Source: Actinophytocola xinjiangensis (GTDB lineage Bacteria > Actinomycetota > Actinomycetes > Mycobacteriales > Pseudonocardiaceae). From it: 64,000 bases of DNA. Each line of letters opens with the position of its first letter. The first letter of the stretch is position 1. The notes beneath the pieces were generated by a model. That model ran no database searches and was not told the DNA's origin. It saw nothing but the letters and a program-made list of their open reading frames with translations. Below, one piece after another: positions 43,053 to 53,412 of this stretch. Both the position numbers and the translations under genes were made by a program. The stretch covers positions 1-64,000 of the forward strand of contig NZ_MSIF01000011.1 of the NCBI RefSeq assembly GCF_001921215.1, read 5' to 3'.

Positions 43053-43460
43053 ATGAGCTCGCCGCTGAAGATCCTGGTGTTCAGCCACCGGCCCGAGGTC
43101 CGGGAGACCATTCTCACAGCTGTCGGCCGCCGGCCGGCCGCCGACGTCGGGCGGGTCGAGTACCACGAGGCGGCCACCATCTCCGACGTGCTGATGGAGA
43201 TGGACTCGGGCACCGTTGACCTGGCGATTCTCGACGGCGAGTCCCAGCCGACCGGCGGGATCGGCCTGTGCCGCCAGCTCAAGCACGAGATCGACGACTG
43301 CCCGCCGATCGTCATCGCGATCCGCCGCAAGGACGACCGCTGGCTGGCGACCTGGTCACAGGCCGACGCGGTGATCGTGCACCCGCTCGACCCGCTGGCC
43401 GCCGCCGAGACCGTCGCCGACGTGCTGCGCAACCGGCCGCTACCCGTCCACCAGGGGTGA
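43053..43460 (+). CDS. Stand-alone response-regulator receiver-like protein (pseudo-receiver)
   Basis: The 135-residue protein has a CheY-like fold with no output domain. The phosphorylation-site position is retained ([12 protein letters not shown]), and [10 protein letters not shown] and [17 protein letters not shown] correspond to later strands and helices. The acidic pair that normally binds Mg2+ near the N terminus is replaced ([12 protein letters not shown]), and the usual Lys is not evident, so phosphorylation is doubtful. GGAGG precedes the ATG. trpD starts 8 bp after its stop. Function unknown; it may bind a partner. Confidence 0.78.
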   Translation: MSSPLKILVFSHRPEVRETILTAVGRRPAADVGRVEYHEAATISDVLMEMDSGTVDLAILDGESQPTGGIGLCRQLKHEIDDCPPIVIAIRRKDDRWLATWSQADAVIVHPLDPLAAAETVADVLRNRPLPVHQG

Positions 43461-43468
43461 TCGCAACC

Positions 43469-44548
43469 GTGAGCGCGACCGAACCGACCTGGCCGACCCT
43501 GCTCAACAGCCTCGTGGGTGGGACGCATCTCACCACCGCGGACACCTCCTGGGCCATGAACGAGATCATGTCCGGCACGGCCAGCCCGGCCCAGATCGGT
43601 GCCTTCGCGGTCGCGCTGCGGTCCAAGGGCGAGACCCCGGACGAGGTCGCCGGCATGGCCGAGGCCATGCTCGCGCACGCCCGCCGGGTCCCCCTGGACA
43701 CGCCGGCCGCCGACGTCGTGGGTACCGGCGGCGACCAGGCCGGGACCGTGAACATCTCCACCATGAGCGCGTTGGTGACCGCCGCCGCCGGGGTCCCGGT
43801 GGTCAAGCACGGCAACCGCGCGGCGTCCTCGCGCTGCGGCGCGGCCGACGTGCTGGAGTCGATCGGCGTGGCCATCGAGCTGTCGCCGGCAGCGGTTCTC
43901 GAGTGCGTCACGAGCGTGGGCATCGGTTTCTGCTTCGCCCCGGCCTATCACCCCGGTTTCCGGCACGCGGGCCCGGTCCGCAGGGAGCTCGGCATCCCGA
44001 CGGCGTTCAACATCCTCGGGCCGCTGACCAACCCGGCGCAGCCGACGTCGGCCCTGATCGGCTGTGCGAACGAGCGGCTGGCGCCGGTCGTGGCCGAGGT
44101 GCTGGCCGCCAGGGGCTTCAGCGTCCTGGTCGTGCGCGGCGACGACGGCCTGGACGAGATCACCTCGACCACCACCACGACCGCCTGGGTCGTGTCCGGC
44201 GGCACGGTCCGCGTGGACAAGATCGACCCGGCCCTGCTGTCGGTCGACCCGGTCGACCCGGCCGACCTGGTCGGCGGGGACGCGGCGACCAACGCGGCCG
44301 TGCTGCGGGCACTGGCCGCCGGCGAGAAGGGCCCGGTGCGCGACACCGTGGTACTCAACGCGGCGGGGGCGATCGCCGCCTTCCGTGGCCTGTCCGGGGA
44401 CCTGCACGCCGATCTGAGGGCCGGCGCCGAGGCCGCCAACGCGGCCCTGGACAACGGCTCGGTCACCGAGCTGCTGGAGCGCTGGGCGGCCCTGTCGACC
44501 GAGCTGCGGGCGCGCGACGAGGCCGAGGCCGCTACCGCCGCCAGCTGA
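43469..44548 (+). CDS. trpD: Anthranilate phosphoribosyltransferase
   Basis: The 359-residue enzyme transfers phosphoribosyl from PRPP to anthranilate in tryptophan synthesis. Motifs are [17 protein letters not shown] (PRPP loop), [20 protein letters not shown], and the DDGLDEI metal region. The GTG at 43469 is preferred; GTG at 43457 is an alternative. Other trp genes are absent, so this is an isolated trpD, as in M. tuberculosis (Rv2192c). A strong bidirectional terminator follows it by 12 bp. Confidence 0.93.
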   Translation: MSATEPTWPTLLNSLVGGTHLTTADTSWAMNEIMSGTASPAQIGAFAVALRSKGETPDEVAGMAEAMLAHARRVPLDTPAADVVGTGGDQAGTVNISTMSALVTAAAGVPVVKHGNRAASSRCGAADVLESIGVAIELSPAAVLECVTSVGIGFCFAPAYHPGFRHAGPVRRELGIPTAFNILGPLTNPAQPTSALIGCANERLAPVVAEVLAARGFSVLVVRGDDGLDEITSTTTTTAWVVSGGTVRVDKIDPALLSVDPVDPADLVGGDAATNAAVLRALAAGEKGPVRDTVVLNAAGAIAAFRGLSGDLHADLRAGAEAANAALDNGSVTELLERWAALSTELRARDEAEAATAAS

Positions 44549-44560
44549 GAGACGGACACG

Positions 44561-44595
44561 GAAAGACCCCGCGAGCCTGGCTCGCGGGGTCTTTC
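44561..44595. terminator. Bidirectional intrinsic terminator between trpD and ctaF
   Basis: A perfect 15-bp stem (GAAAGACCCCGCGAG with CTCGCGGGGTCTTTC) and CCTGG loop sits between the convergent trpD and ctaF stops. The A- and T-containing outer arms give a U-rich 3' edge on both strands, so it should end transcription from either side. Confidence 0.92.
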
Positions 44596-44621
44596 GCTGT
44601 TCGGGGTGTCTCGGTGTTCGC

Positions 44622-45023
44622 TCAGTCGGTCACGTTGGGCCGGGTGTGGTACTCGAACACCAGGCCGCCGACCGTGATCAGCACCAGCACCAGGCCGATC
44701 ACCAGCAGCCAGATCTGCCAGAACGCGATGGCGATGGCCGCGATGCCGCCGGCCGCCGCGATGCCGACCGGCCAGTACGAGCCGGGGCTGAAGAAGCCGA
44801 TCTCGCCCGCGCCGTCGCTGATCTCGGCGTCCGGGTTGTCCTCCGGCCGCTGCTCCACGCGCCGGGCGACGAACTGGAAGTACGACCCGATGATCAGCGA
44901 CAGCCCACCGGTCAGGATGAGCGCGACGGTGCCGACCGGCTCCTGCGCCCAGAACCCGTAGACGATCGCGGCGATGAAGAAGAACGCGGTCGTCAAGTGG
45001 AAGAGCCTGGCTTCGACCTTCAT
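44622..45023 (-). CDS. ctaF: Actinobacterial cytochrome c oxidase subunit IV
   Basis: The 133-residue membrane protein (ATG at 45023, MKVEARLFHLTTAFFF) has four predicted helices, with a loop RRVEQRPEDNPDAEISDGAGEIGFFSPGSYWP after the second that is typical of the actinobacterial subunit IV, and ends FEYHTRPN. It is a small structural subunit of the aa3 oxidase. It follows ctaC by 31 bp on the same strand and ends before the bidirectional terminator. Confidence 0.92.
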   Translation of the reverse strand: MKVEARLFHLTTAFFFIAAIVYGFWAQEPVGTVALILTGGLSLIIGSYFQFVARRVEQRPEDNPDAEISDGAGEIGFFSPGSYWPVGIAAAGGIAAIAIAFWQIWLLVIGLVLVLITVGGLVFEYHTRPNVTD

Positions 45024-45054
45024 GCTGTCCTCACTCTCGCGGACCTGACGACAC

Positions 45055-46023
45055 TCAGTTCGACGAGGTACGGGCCGTGCGGTCGGTGTCGAACGGGATG
45101 GTGGTGTTGGCGGTCGGGCTGCACAGTTCGCCGCAGTCCGGGTCCTCCTCACCCATCACCGTGAGCGCCTCGGCCGCCGTGTACGGCTCGTTGGTGGTCT
45201 CGTTGATGCTCCGGCGCAGGATCATGTAGCGGTCGAACCGCTCCGGGCTGATCGCGCGGACCTCGAAGTTCATCGCCGAGTGGTAGGACCCGCACAGCTC
45301 GGCGCACCGGCCGACGAACGAGCCTTCCCTGTCGATGGAGTTCTGGAACGTGTTGTCCTGGTTGTTCTTCTCCGGGTACGGGAAGACGTCCCGCTTGAAG
45401 TGGAACTCCGGAACGTAGAACGAGTGGATGACGTCCCGACCGCGCAGGTTGTAGTGGATCTGGCTCTCGGTCGGCAGCACCAGCAGCGGGATCTCCGAGG
45501 AGTTGCCGATGGTGGTGACCAGCGGGCCCTCCGGCGTGCGCGGCGCGACGACGGCACCGGAGGTGTCACGGTAGCCGTCGTACTCGAACTGCCAGTTCCA
45601 CTGGAACGCGAGGACGTTGACGGTGACGTCGACGTTCTCCTCCGGCTCCTCGGCCAGCACGTAGTTCTGGGTGGTCATCGTGAAGTAGAACAGGATCACG
45701 ACCACCACGGACGGGATGCCGGTGTAGATCCACTCCAGGAAGTGGTTGTACTGGAACTGCTTGGGCAGCTTGTCCCCGCGCTTGCGGTGTGCGATCACCG
45801 GCCACAGGATCAGCGCCCAGACCAGCACGCCGACGGCCAGTGACGCGACCACCGACCAGGTCCAGAAGTCGCGCATCCGTTCAGCCTGTGGGGTGACCCC
45901 CTCCGGCCAGCCGAACCGCAGAACGTCGCCGGCGGTACAACCGGACAGGGTGAGGGAAGCCAGTCCGGCCAGGCCGGCCAGACCCACGACCCGCTTGGCC
46001 GGCGTGCGCCTCTTGTCGCCCAC
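45055..46023 (-). CDS. ctaC: Cytochrome c oxidase subunit II (lipoprotein)
   Basis: The 322-residue protein begins with a lipoprotein signal (LTLSGC, Cys29), two membrane helices (about 53-78 and 95-117), and an outer cupredoxin domain. CuA ligands are H200 in HSFYVPEFHFK, and C240, E242, C244, H248 and M251 in CAELCGSYHSAMNF. It receives electrons from QcrC. The GTG at 46023 is preferred over an in-frame start at 46044 because GAGGAGG lies about 9 nt upstream of it. A C-terminal tail has an extra CGELC pair of unknown role. Confidence 0.95.
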   Translation of the reverse strand: MGDKRRTPAKRVVGLAGLAGLASLTLSGCTAGDVLRFGWPEGVTPQAERMRDFWTWSVVASLAVGVLVWALILWPVIAHRKRGDKLPKQFQYNHFLEWIYTGIPSVVVVILFYFTMTTQNYVLAEEPEENVDVTVNVLAFQWNWQFEYDGYRDTSGAVVAPRTPEGPLVTTIGNSSEIPLLVLPTESQIHYNLRGRDVIHSFYVPEFHFKRDVFPYPEKNNQDNTFQNSIDREGSFVGRCAELCGSYHSAMNFEVRAISPERFDRYMILRRSINETTNEPYTAAEALTVMGEEDPDCGELCSPTANTTIPFDTDRTARTSSN

Positions 46024-46166
46024 TGCGCGCCCCTCCTCAGACATCCCGTGATCTAGGTCGGGAGCCTAGCCGAGCGGCGCAGGCCACACCGCGTCGGGCC
46101 GGCCGTGCTCGTTCCCGCCATACTTGGGCTCGACGAGCACTCGACGCGAGAGGTTGTGCCGAAGAC

Positions 46167-48095
46167 GTGTGCGGTCTGCTTGGCCTTGTCTGCCCCACCG
46201 AAGCCGATGCCAGCGCGAGCCGGGAGGCGGTGGCGGCGGCGATGCGCTGTCAGCGGCACCGTGGCCCGGACGAGAGCGGTACCTGGGCCGGCGACGAGGT
46301 CGTCTTCGGCTTCAACCGCCTGTCGATCATCGACGTGGACAACTCCCACCAACCCCTGCACTGGAGCCCGGAAGGGGTACAGGAGCGTTACACGCTGCTG
46401 TTCAACGGGGAGATCTACAACTACCTGGAGCTGCGCCAGGAACTGATCGAGCAGCACGGCGCGACCATGCGTACGCACGGTGACGGCGAGGTCATCGTCG
46501 CGCTCTACCACTACCTCGGCCCGGCCGCGGTGTCGAAGCTGCGCGGGATGTTCGCCTTCCTGATCTGGGACTGGCGCCGGCGCGTGGTGTTCGGCGCCCG
46601 CGACCCGTTCGGCATCAAGCCGCTGTTCTACTCAGCCGGCCCCGGCGGGGTGGCGTTCTCGAGCGAGAAGAAGTCCCTGCTCGAGCTGGCGCCCCGACTG
46701 CGGGTGCCGGCCACGCTGGACCGCACGGCACTGCAGCACTACCTGACGCTGCAGTACGTCCCGGAGCCCGAGACCATGCACCAGGAGGTCCGGCGGATCG
46801 AGTCCGGCACCTCGTTCACCATCTCCCCCGGCGGCCGGCTGACCACCGACCGGTACTTCTTCCACTCCTTCCGGCCCACCGCCGTGCGCGGCAAGGACGG
46901 CCAGGAGCGGCTCTACGACCAGATCGCCGACGTCATGCGGGACTCGGTGGCCAAGCACATGCGCGCGGACGTCACCGTCGGCGCGTTCCTGTCCGGCGGC
47001 ATCGACTCGACCGCGATCGCCGCGCTGGCCCGCGAGCACAACCCCAATCTGGTGACGTTCACCACCGGGTTCGAGCGCGAGGGCTACTCGGAGGTCGACG
47101 TCGCCGCCGAGTCGGCGGCGGCCATCGGGGTCAGGCACGTCGTCCGCACGGTCAGCGCCCAGGAGATGATGGAGGCGTTACCGCTGATCATCTGGTACCT
47201 GGACGACCCGGTGGCCGACCCGGCCCTGGTGCCGCTGTGGTTCATCGCCAGGGAGGCGCGCCGGCACGTGAAGGTCGTGCTGTCCGGCGAGGGGGCCGAC
47301 GAGCTGTTCGGCGGGTACACGATCTACCGCGAACCGCTGTCGCTGGCCGCGTTCGAGAAGGTCCCCGGGGCGCTGCGGCGGGCCATGGGCTCGCTGTCGA
47401 CGAAGATCCCCGAGGGCACCAGGGGCAAGGACCTGCTCCGCCGCGGCGCCCTGGACCTGGAGCAGCGCTACTACGGCAACGCGCGGATCTTCCGGGACGA
47501 CCAGCTCAGGGCCGTCCTGCGGACCTTCGACCCGGCCGTCGGGCACATGGACGTGACCGCCGGCCCGTACAAGGAGTCGCAGAGCTGGGACCCGGTGACC
47601 CGGATGCAGCACGTCGACCTGTTCACCTGGTTGCGCGGCGACATCCTGGTCAAGGCCGACAAGGTGACCATGGCCAACTCGCTGGAGCTGCGGGTGCCGT
47701 TCCTGGACACCGAGGTGTTCCGGGTCGCCGCCCGGATCCCGCAGGAGGAGAAGGTCACCAAGGAGACGACGAAGTACGCGCTGCGCCAGGCGCTGCGGCG
47801 GATCGTGCCGCCGCACGTGCTCAACCGGCGCAAGCTCGGCTTCCCGGTGCCGATCCGGCTGTGGCTGCGCGAGGAGATGTACGACTGGGCCAGGCAGATC
47901 GTGCTCAAGAGCCAGACCGACGAGGAGATCGACAAGAACGCGGTCCTGCGTCTGCTGGAGGAGCACCGCGCGGGCACGCTGGACCACAGCCGGCGGATCT
48001 GGGCGCTGCTGGTCTACATGATCTGGCACGGCATCTTCATCGAGGGCACGATCCCGATCCGGGTCCCCGAGCCGCACTACCCGATCCGGCTCTAG
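46167..48095 (+). CDS. asnB: Glutamine-hydrolysing asparagine synthetase
   Basis: The 642-residue enzyme makes asparagine from aspartate, glutamine and ATP. GTG at 46167 puts the catalytic cysteine at position 2 (CGLLGLV), needed after Met removal. The glutaminase domain includes RHRGPDESG and LFNGEIYNY; the synthetase domain has the SGGIDST P-loop at 276-282 and SGEGADELFGGY. In M. tuberculosis the orthologue Rv2201 modifies mycolate-linked metabolism indirectly and lies beside ctaC, as here. Its stop abuts that of the convergent secreted-protein gene. Confidence 0.94.
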   Translation: MCGLLGLVCPTEADASASREAVAAAMRCQRHRGPDESGTWAGDEVVFGFNRLSIIDVDNSHQPLHWSPEGVQERYTLLFNGEIYNYLELRQELIEQHGATMRTHGDGEVIVALYHYLGPAAVSKLRGMFAFLIWDWRRRVVFGARDPFGIKPLFYSAGPGGVAFSSEKKSLLELAPRLRVPATLDRTALQHYLTLQYVPEPETMHQEVRRIESGTSFTISPGGRLTTDRYFFHSFRPTAVRGKDGQERLYDQIADVMRDSVAKHMRADVTVGAFLSGGIDSTAIAALAREHNPNLVTFTTGFEREGYSEVDVAAESAAAIGVRHVVRTVSAQEMMEALPLIIWYLDDPVADPALVPLWFIAREARRHVKVVLSGEGADELFGGYTIYREPLSLAAFEKVPGALRRAMGSLSTKIPEGTRGKDLLRRGALDLEQRYYGNARIFRDDQLRAVLRTFDPAVGHMDVTAGPYKESQSWDPVTRMQHVDLFTWLRGDILVKADKVTMANSLELRVPFLDTEVFRVAARIPQEEKVTKETTKYALRQALRRIVPPHVLNRRKLGFPVPIRLWLREEMYDWARQIVLKSQTDEEIDKNAVLRLLEEHRAGTLDHSRRIWALLVYMIWHGIFIEGTIPIRVPEPHYPIRL

Positions 48096-48932
48096 TCACG
48101 ATCGCCGGAAACGCCAGGTCTTGCTGTCGATGGCGACACACACGCTCGGGGACAGCACGACCACCCGCAGGGTGCCGTCACGTTCGTCGTGGTCGACGCC
48201 CTCGGTCTCGAACTCGCCCTGGCACAGGCTCTCCAGCGGCAGTTGACCGAGGGCGGTGACCGTCCCCCGGACGTCGGCGGCGCCGGGCGGGGCCGCCAGG
48301 TCGACCTGGAGCAGGGGTTTCGTCATGCCGAACAGGTCACCGGCCGGGTCGTTCGACGAGCACAGCAGCTGCCGGTCGGTGACGAAGTCGCAGCCCTGGA
48401 CGTCGCGCACCGGCCGGTCCAGCCGGATCGCCGACGCGTAGGGCAGGTTCGCGGCCGGGTCGGTGTGCGCGATGCCGGGCATCGGGTGGACCAGCAGGCG
48501 GTCGGCGGTGCCCCACTCGCCGGCCAGCAGCCAGCGGCCGTCGGGCGAGACGGCGGCGAAGGAGTTGTTGCTGGCCTCCCACGACTCCAGGTCGTGGGTG
48601 TACTCGGCCCAGTTGCCGTCCGGAGCCTCGACGCGGAACAGCTTCGGGCCCCGGTCGTCACGCTGGTAGGGCTCCACGTAGAAGCCGTGGCCGGCGCCGG
48701 GGTCACCGACGTGGTTCCAGCCCCTGGCCGCCAGCGACGGCGGGATCGTGGCGATGCCGGTGTAGCGGACGGTGGTCCCGCCCGGCCGTTCGATCACGGC
48801 CAGGCCCTGGGACTCGTCGAGCGGCCGGGCGACGTCCGAGCCGACCGGGCGCCACGGGCCGGTCGCGCTGGCGGTCGGCACTCCGGTCAGGGTCAGCAGC
48901 AGCAGGGTGGCGGCAACTGTGAGCGCGCGCAT
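48096..48932 (-). CDS. Secreted propeller-like protein of unknown function
   Basis: The 278-residue protein has a Sec signal (MRALTVAATLLLLTLTGVPTASA) and a mature part with repeated short beta segments, such as NSFAAVSPDGRWLLAGEWGTADRLLVHPM, which resemble beta-propeller or WD40-like blades. Four cysteines (GCDFV, LLCSSN, SLCQGE, SVCVA) suggest disulfides outside the cell. No catalytic motif is visible. It lies between asnB and adenosine kinase, 25 bp after the kinase's stop, possibly in one unit. Function unknown. Confidence 0.75.
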   Translation of the reverse strand: MRALTVAATLLLLTLTGVPTASATGPWRPVGSDVARPLDESQGLAVIERPGGTTVRYTGIATIPPSLAARGWNHVGDPGAGHGFYVEPYQRDDRGPKLFRVEAPDGNWAEYTHDLESWEASNNSFAAVSPDGRWLLAGEWGTADRLLVHPMPGIAHTDPAANLPYASAIRLDRPVRDVQGCDFVTDRQLLCSSNDPAGDLFGMTKPLLQVDLAAPPGAADVRGTVTALGQLPLESLCQGEFETEGVDHDERDGTLRVVVLSPSVCVAIDSKTWRFRRS

Positions 48933-48969
48933 GCACTCACAGTTACCAGATCAGCACCCTTCGCGGTAC

Positions 48970-50620
<1,651 letters not shown>

Positions 50621-50652
50621 GGTTCTCCCTCGACCCTTGGACTCCTACTACC

Positions 50653-50661
50653 TGTGGACAA
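50653..50661 (-). promoter_or_regulatory. DnaA-box-like site upstream of erpA
   Basis: TGTGGACAA is the reverse complement of TTGTCCACA, the DnaA-box consensus of high-GC Actinobacteria. It lies in the erpA upstream region. A single box may be chance, though two more occur near 53.3 kb. Confidence 0.35.
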
Positions 50662-50705
50662 CCGGGATCGTCCGCCGTTTCTTCCCCCATGGTCGCACAC
50701 GTCTC

Positions 50706-51839
50706 TCAAGGCGAGATGTTACCGACGCCACTGCGCCGCCACTGCGCCGAGACGTGTGCGGCGAGCGAGGTCAGGGTGCCGGCCGGGTCGGCCAGTGACG
50801 CCTCGGCCGAGCCGGCGTGCTCGGCGACCGCGTAGGCCATGTCGACCCCGGACGCGGCCGCCCGGCGCCGCCCGACGCTGACCACCCCGGCCAGCACCAC
50901 GCACGGCACGCCCCGCTCGGAGGCCGCCCCGGCCACCCGCGTGACCAGCTTGCCGCGCAGCGACTGGAAGTCGAAGCTGCCCTCCCCGGTGATCACCAGC
51001 TGGGCCTGGTCGAGCGCGGCGTCCAGCCCGGTCAGCCGGCGCACCACCCCCGCCCCGGACTCGACGGTGGCACCGAGCGCGACCAGCGCGGCCCCCAGGC
51101 CGCCGGCGGCCCCGGCGCCCGGGACCTCGCGCACGTCGCGGCCGGCGAGGTCGGCGAGCACGTCGGCCCAGCGGGTCAGCGAGCGTTCCAGCCGCCGTAC
51201 GGCCAGGTCGTCGGCGCCTTTCTGCGGGCCGAAGACCCGGGCGGCGCCCTCCTTGCCGAGCAGTGGGTTCTCCACGTCCGACGCGGCGACCAGGGTGACC
51301 TCGCCCAGGTCGACGCGGCCGTCGAGGCGGGCGGCGGCGACCAGGGGGCCGCCGCCGGGGGCCAGCGGTTCACCGTCCTCACCCACGGGTACACCACCGA
51401 GGGCGTGGACCATGCCGGCGCCACCGTCGGTGGTCGCCGAGCCGCCGAGGCCCACGACGATCGTGTGCACCTTGGCCTCCAGGGCGTCGGCGATCAACTC
51501 GCCGACACCGAACGTGGTCGCGGTCAGCGCGTCCCGTTCGTCCTTCGGGACCAGGTGCAGGCCGCAGGCCTGCGCACACTCGACGTAGGCGGTGCCGTCG
51601 TGTTCGAGCCAGACGGCCTCGACGGCGTCGCCACGCGGCCCGGTCACGGTCAGCTGGTGCAGGCTCCCGCCGAGACCGGCGTGGAGCACGTCGACGAAGC
51701 CCGGCCCGCCGTCGGCGAGCGGACAGAGGGTGAGTTCGTCATCCGGCGCGCCATCGCGCCAGCCAGCGGCGATGGCCTCGGCGGCCTCCGGCGCGGTCAA
51801 CGTCCCACCGAAGCAGTCAGGAGCGATCAGGACCCGCAT
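50706..51839 (-). CDS. glxK: Glycerate kinase
   Basis: The 377-residue glycerate kinase (ATG at 51839, MRVLIAPDCFGGTLTAPEAA) has family blocks CPLADGGPGFVDVL, VVGLGGSATTDGGAGMVHALG with the nucleotide-binding glycines, GAGAAGGLGAALVALGA, and VITGEGSFDFQSLRGKLVTRVA near the C terminus. It phosphorylates glycerate with ATP. It corresponds to Rv2205c, in conserved order with erpA and the DUF3043 gene, from which it is divergent by 38 bp. Confidence 0.9.
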   Translation of the reverse strand: MRVLIAPDCFGGTLTAPEAAEAIAAGWRDGAPDDELTLCPLADGGPGFVDVLHAGLGGSLHQLTVTGPRGDAVEAVWLEHDGTAYVECAQACGLHLVPKDERDALTATTFGVGELIADALEAKVHTIVVGLGGSATTDGGAGMVHALGGVPVGEDGEPLAPGGGPLVAAARLDGRVDLGEVTLVAASDVENPLLGKEGAARVFGPQKGADDLAVRRLERSLTRWADVLADLAGRDVREVPGAGAAGGLGAALVALGATVESGAGVVRRLTGLDAALDQAQLVITGEGSFDFQSLRGKLVTRVAGAASERGVPCVVLAGVVSVGRRRAAASGVDMAYAVAEHAGSAEASLADPAGTLTSLAAHVSAQWRRSGVGNISP

Positions 51840-51877
51840 GGGCAAAGACTAGTTGGGGTTCCCTTACGCTCTCCCCC

Positions 51878-52525
51878 GTGAGGTTCCTTCGCCGCAAAGA
51901 CGCCGACAGCGCCGAGTCCGAGATCGACGTCACAGAGGACGCCCTCACCGACGAGGCGAAGAAGGGCCATACGCCCGGCAAGGGCCGCCCGACGCCCCGG
52001 CGCCGTGACGCCGAACAGCGCCGGCGCGGTCCCGTCGCGCCGCCGCCGCGCACCACCCGGGAGGCGATGAAGCGGGCGCGCGGCAACAAGGAGGAGCGCA
52101 AGCAGCTGTCGGCCAAGCGCCGGGAAATGCGCCTTGAGCAGCGCGAACGCATGATGGCAGGCGACGAGAAGTACCTGATGCCGCGTGACCGGGGGCCGGT
52201 CAAGGGCTACATCCGGGACCTGGTCGACTCCAAGCGCAACCTGCTCGGGCTGTTCATGCCGCTCGCGCTGGTGATCTTCGTGGCGCTGCTGTTCCCGAAC
52301 CCGCAGGTGCAGAGCCTGACCACGCTGTTCTGCCTGCTCATGCTGGTCGCCATGATCATCGAGGGCATTCTGATGGGCCGGCGGATCACCCGGCTGGTCC
52401 GCTCGCGGTACCCGAAGGAGACGGTGCGCGGACTGTCGGTGGGCTGGTACTCGTTCATCCGGGCCTCGCAGATCCGCAAGCTGCGGGTGCCCAAGCCCCG
52501 GGTGGTCCCCGGGGACAAGGTGTGA
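51878..52525 (+). CDS. DUF3043 membrane protein
   Basis: The 215-residue protein has a highly charged N-terminal cytoplasmic half (residues 1-110, many Lys/Arg/Glu, with RERMMAGDEKYLMPRDRGPVKGYIRDLVDSK just before the membrane) and two helices around LLGLFMPLALVIFVALLF and LFCLLMLVAMIIEGILMG, ending in a basic tail. This is the DUF3043 layout, conserved in Actinobacteria (Rv2206) next to glycerate kinase. Its role is unknown. The SDR gene overlaps its stop by 4 bp. Confidence 0.88.
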   Translation: MRFLRRKDADSAESEIDVTEDALTDEAKKGHTPGKGRPTPRRRDAEQRRRGPVAPPPRTTREAMKRARGNKEERKQLSAKRREMRLEQRERMMAGDEKYLMPRDRGPVKGYIRDLVDSKRNLLGLFMPLALVIFVALLFPNPQVQSLTTLFCLLMLVAMIIEGILMGRRITRLVRSRYPKETVRGLSVGWYSFIRASQIRKLRVPKPRVVPGDKV

Positions 52526-53325
52526 CCGAGGAGCTTCGCCGCGACCCGCTGCCGCTGCGTGGCCGGGTCGCGCTGGTCACCGGCACGAGCCGGCGGATCG
52601 GCATCGGCTACGCGACCGCCCGGCGGCTGGCCGCGTACGGGGCGAGCGTGTTCGTGCACCACTTCCACCCGCACGACGCCGACCAGCCGTGGGGTGCGGA
52701 CCCCGGCGGACCGAGCGCGGTCCTCGACGGCGTGCGCGAGGCGCTGGCCGACCCGGACGCGTCGGTCCGTGACCTCTCGCTGGACCTGTCGTCGCCGACC
52801 GCGCCGCAGGTGCTGGTGGACGCGGTGGTGGAGGCGTTCGGCCGGCTGGACGTGCTGGTCTGCAACCAGGCCCGCAGCGGCGACGACGGCCCGCTCTCGT
52901 CGATGGACGCCGACCGGCTCGACGGGCACTGGGCGGTGAACGCCCGCGCGTCGATCCTGCTGGCCAAGGCGTTCGGCGCGCTGGGGCGGCCGGGCCGGAT
53001 CGTGTTCCTGACCTCCGGCCAGAACATCGGCCCGATGCCCGGCGAGGTGGCGTACGCGGCGAGCAAGGGCGCGCTGGCGGCGATCACGGCGACGTTGTCC
53101 GACGAGTTGGCCGCCGGTGGTGTGACCGTCAACGCCGTCAACCCCGGCCCGATCGACACCGGTTATGCCGCCCCGGACTTCCGCGAGGTCGTGGCCAGGC
53201 GTTTCCCCAGCGGCGACTGGGGCAAACCGGACGATCCGGCCAGGCTGATCGCGTGGCTCGCGACCGACGAGGCCCGCTGGATCACCGGCCAGGTGATCGA
53301 CTCCGAGGGCGGTTTCCGCCGCTGA
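52522..53325 (+). CDS. SDR-family oxidoreductase
   Basis: The 267-residue short-chain dehydrogenase has the cofactor motif VTGTSRRIGIGYATA near residue 18, the acidic DLSLDLSS segment, VCNQAR (in place of the usual NNAG), a serine in FLTSGQ, and the catalytic YAASKGA (Tyr/Lys pair). NAVNPGPIDTGY and the final VIDSEGG complete the classical SDR fold. The NNAG change is unusual but tolerated in the family. Substrate unknown. Translation is coupled to DUF3043. Confidence 0.88.
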   Translation: MTEELRRDPLPLRGRVALVTGTSRRIGIGYATARRLAAYGASVFVHHFHPHDADQPWGADPGGPSAVLDGVREALADPDASVRDLSLDLSSPTAPQVLVDAVVEAFGRLDVLVCNQARSGDDGPLSSMDADRLDGHWAVNARASILLAKAFGALGRPGRIVFLTSGQNIGPMPGEVAYAASKGALAAITATLSDELAAGGVTVNAVNPGPIDTGYAAPDFREVVARRFPSGDWGKPDDPARLIAWLATDEARWITGQVIDSEGGFRR

Positions 53326-53333
53326 CCCGGCGG

Positions 53334-53361
53334 TTGCCCACAGCTCGCCGAGTTGTCCACA
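53334..53361 (+). promoter_or_regulatory. Pair of DnaA-box-like sites upstream of the aldo/keto reductase gene
   Basis: TTGCCCACA (53334-53342) and TTGTCCACA (53353-53361) are in the same orientation 19 bp apart, close to two helical turns. The second matches the actinobacterial DnaA consensus exactly; the first has one difference. They fall in the 87-bp gap before the aldo/keto reductase gene and could titrate DnaA or place that gene under DnaA control. Confidence 0.4.
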
Positions 53362-53412
53362 GCCGACGCGGCGCACCTCTCCCTGGAGCAACTCCACGGA
53401 TAGGTTGAAGCC

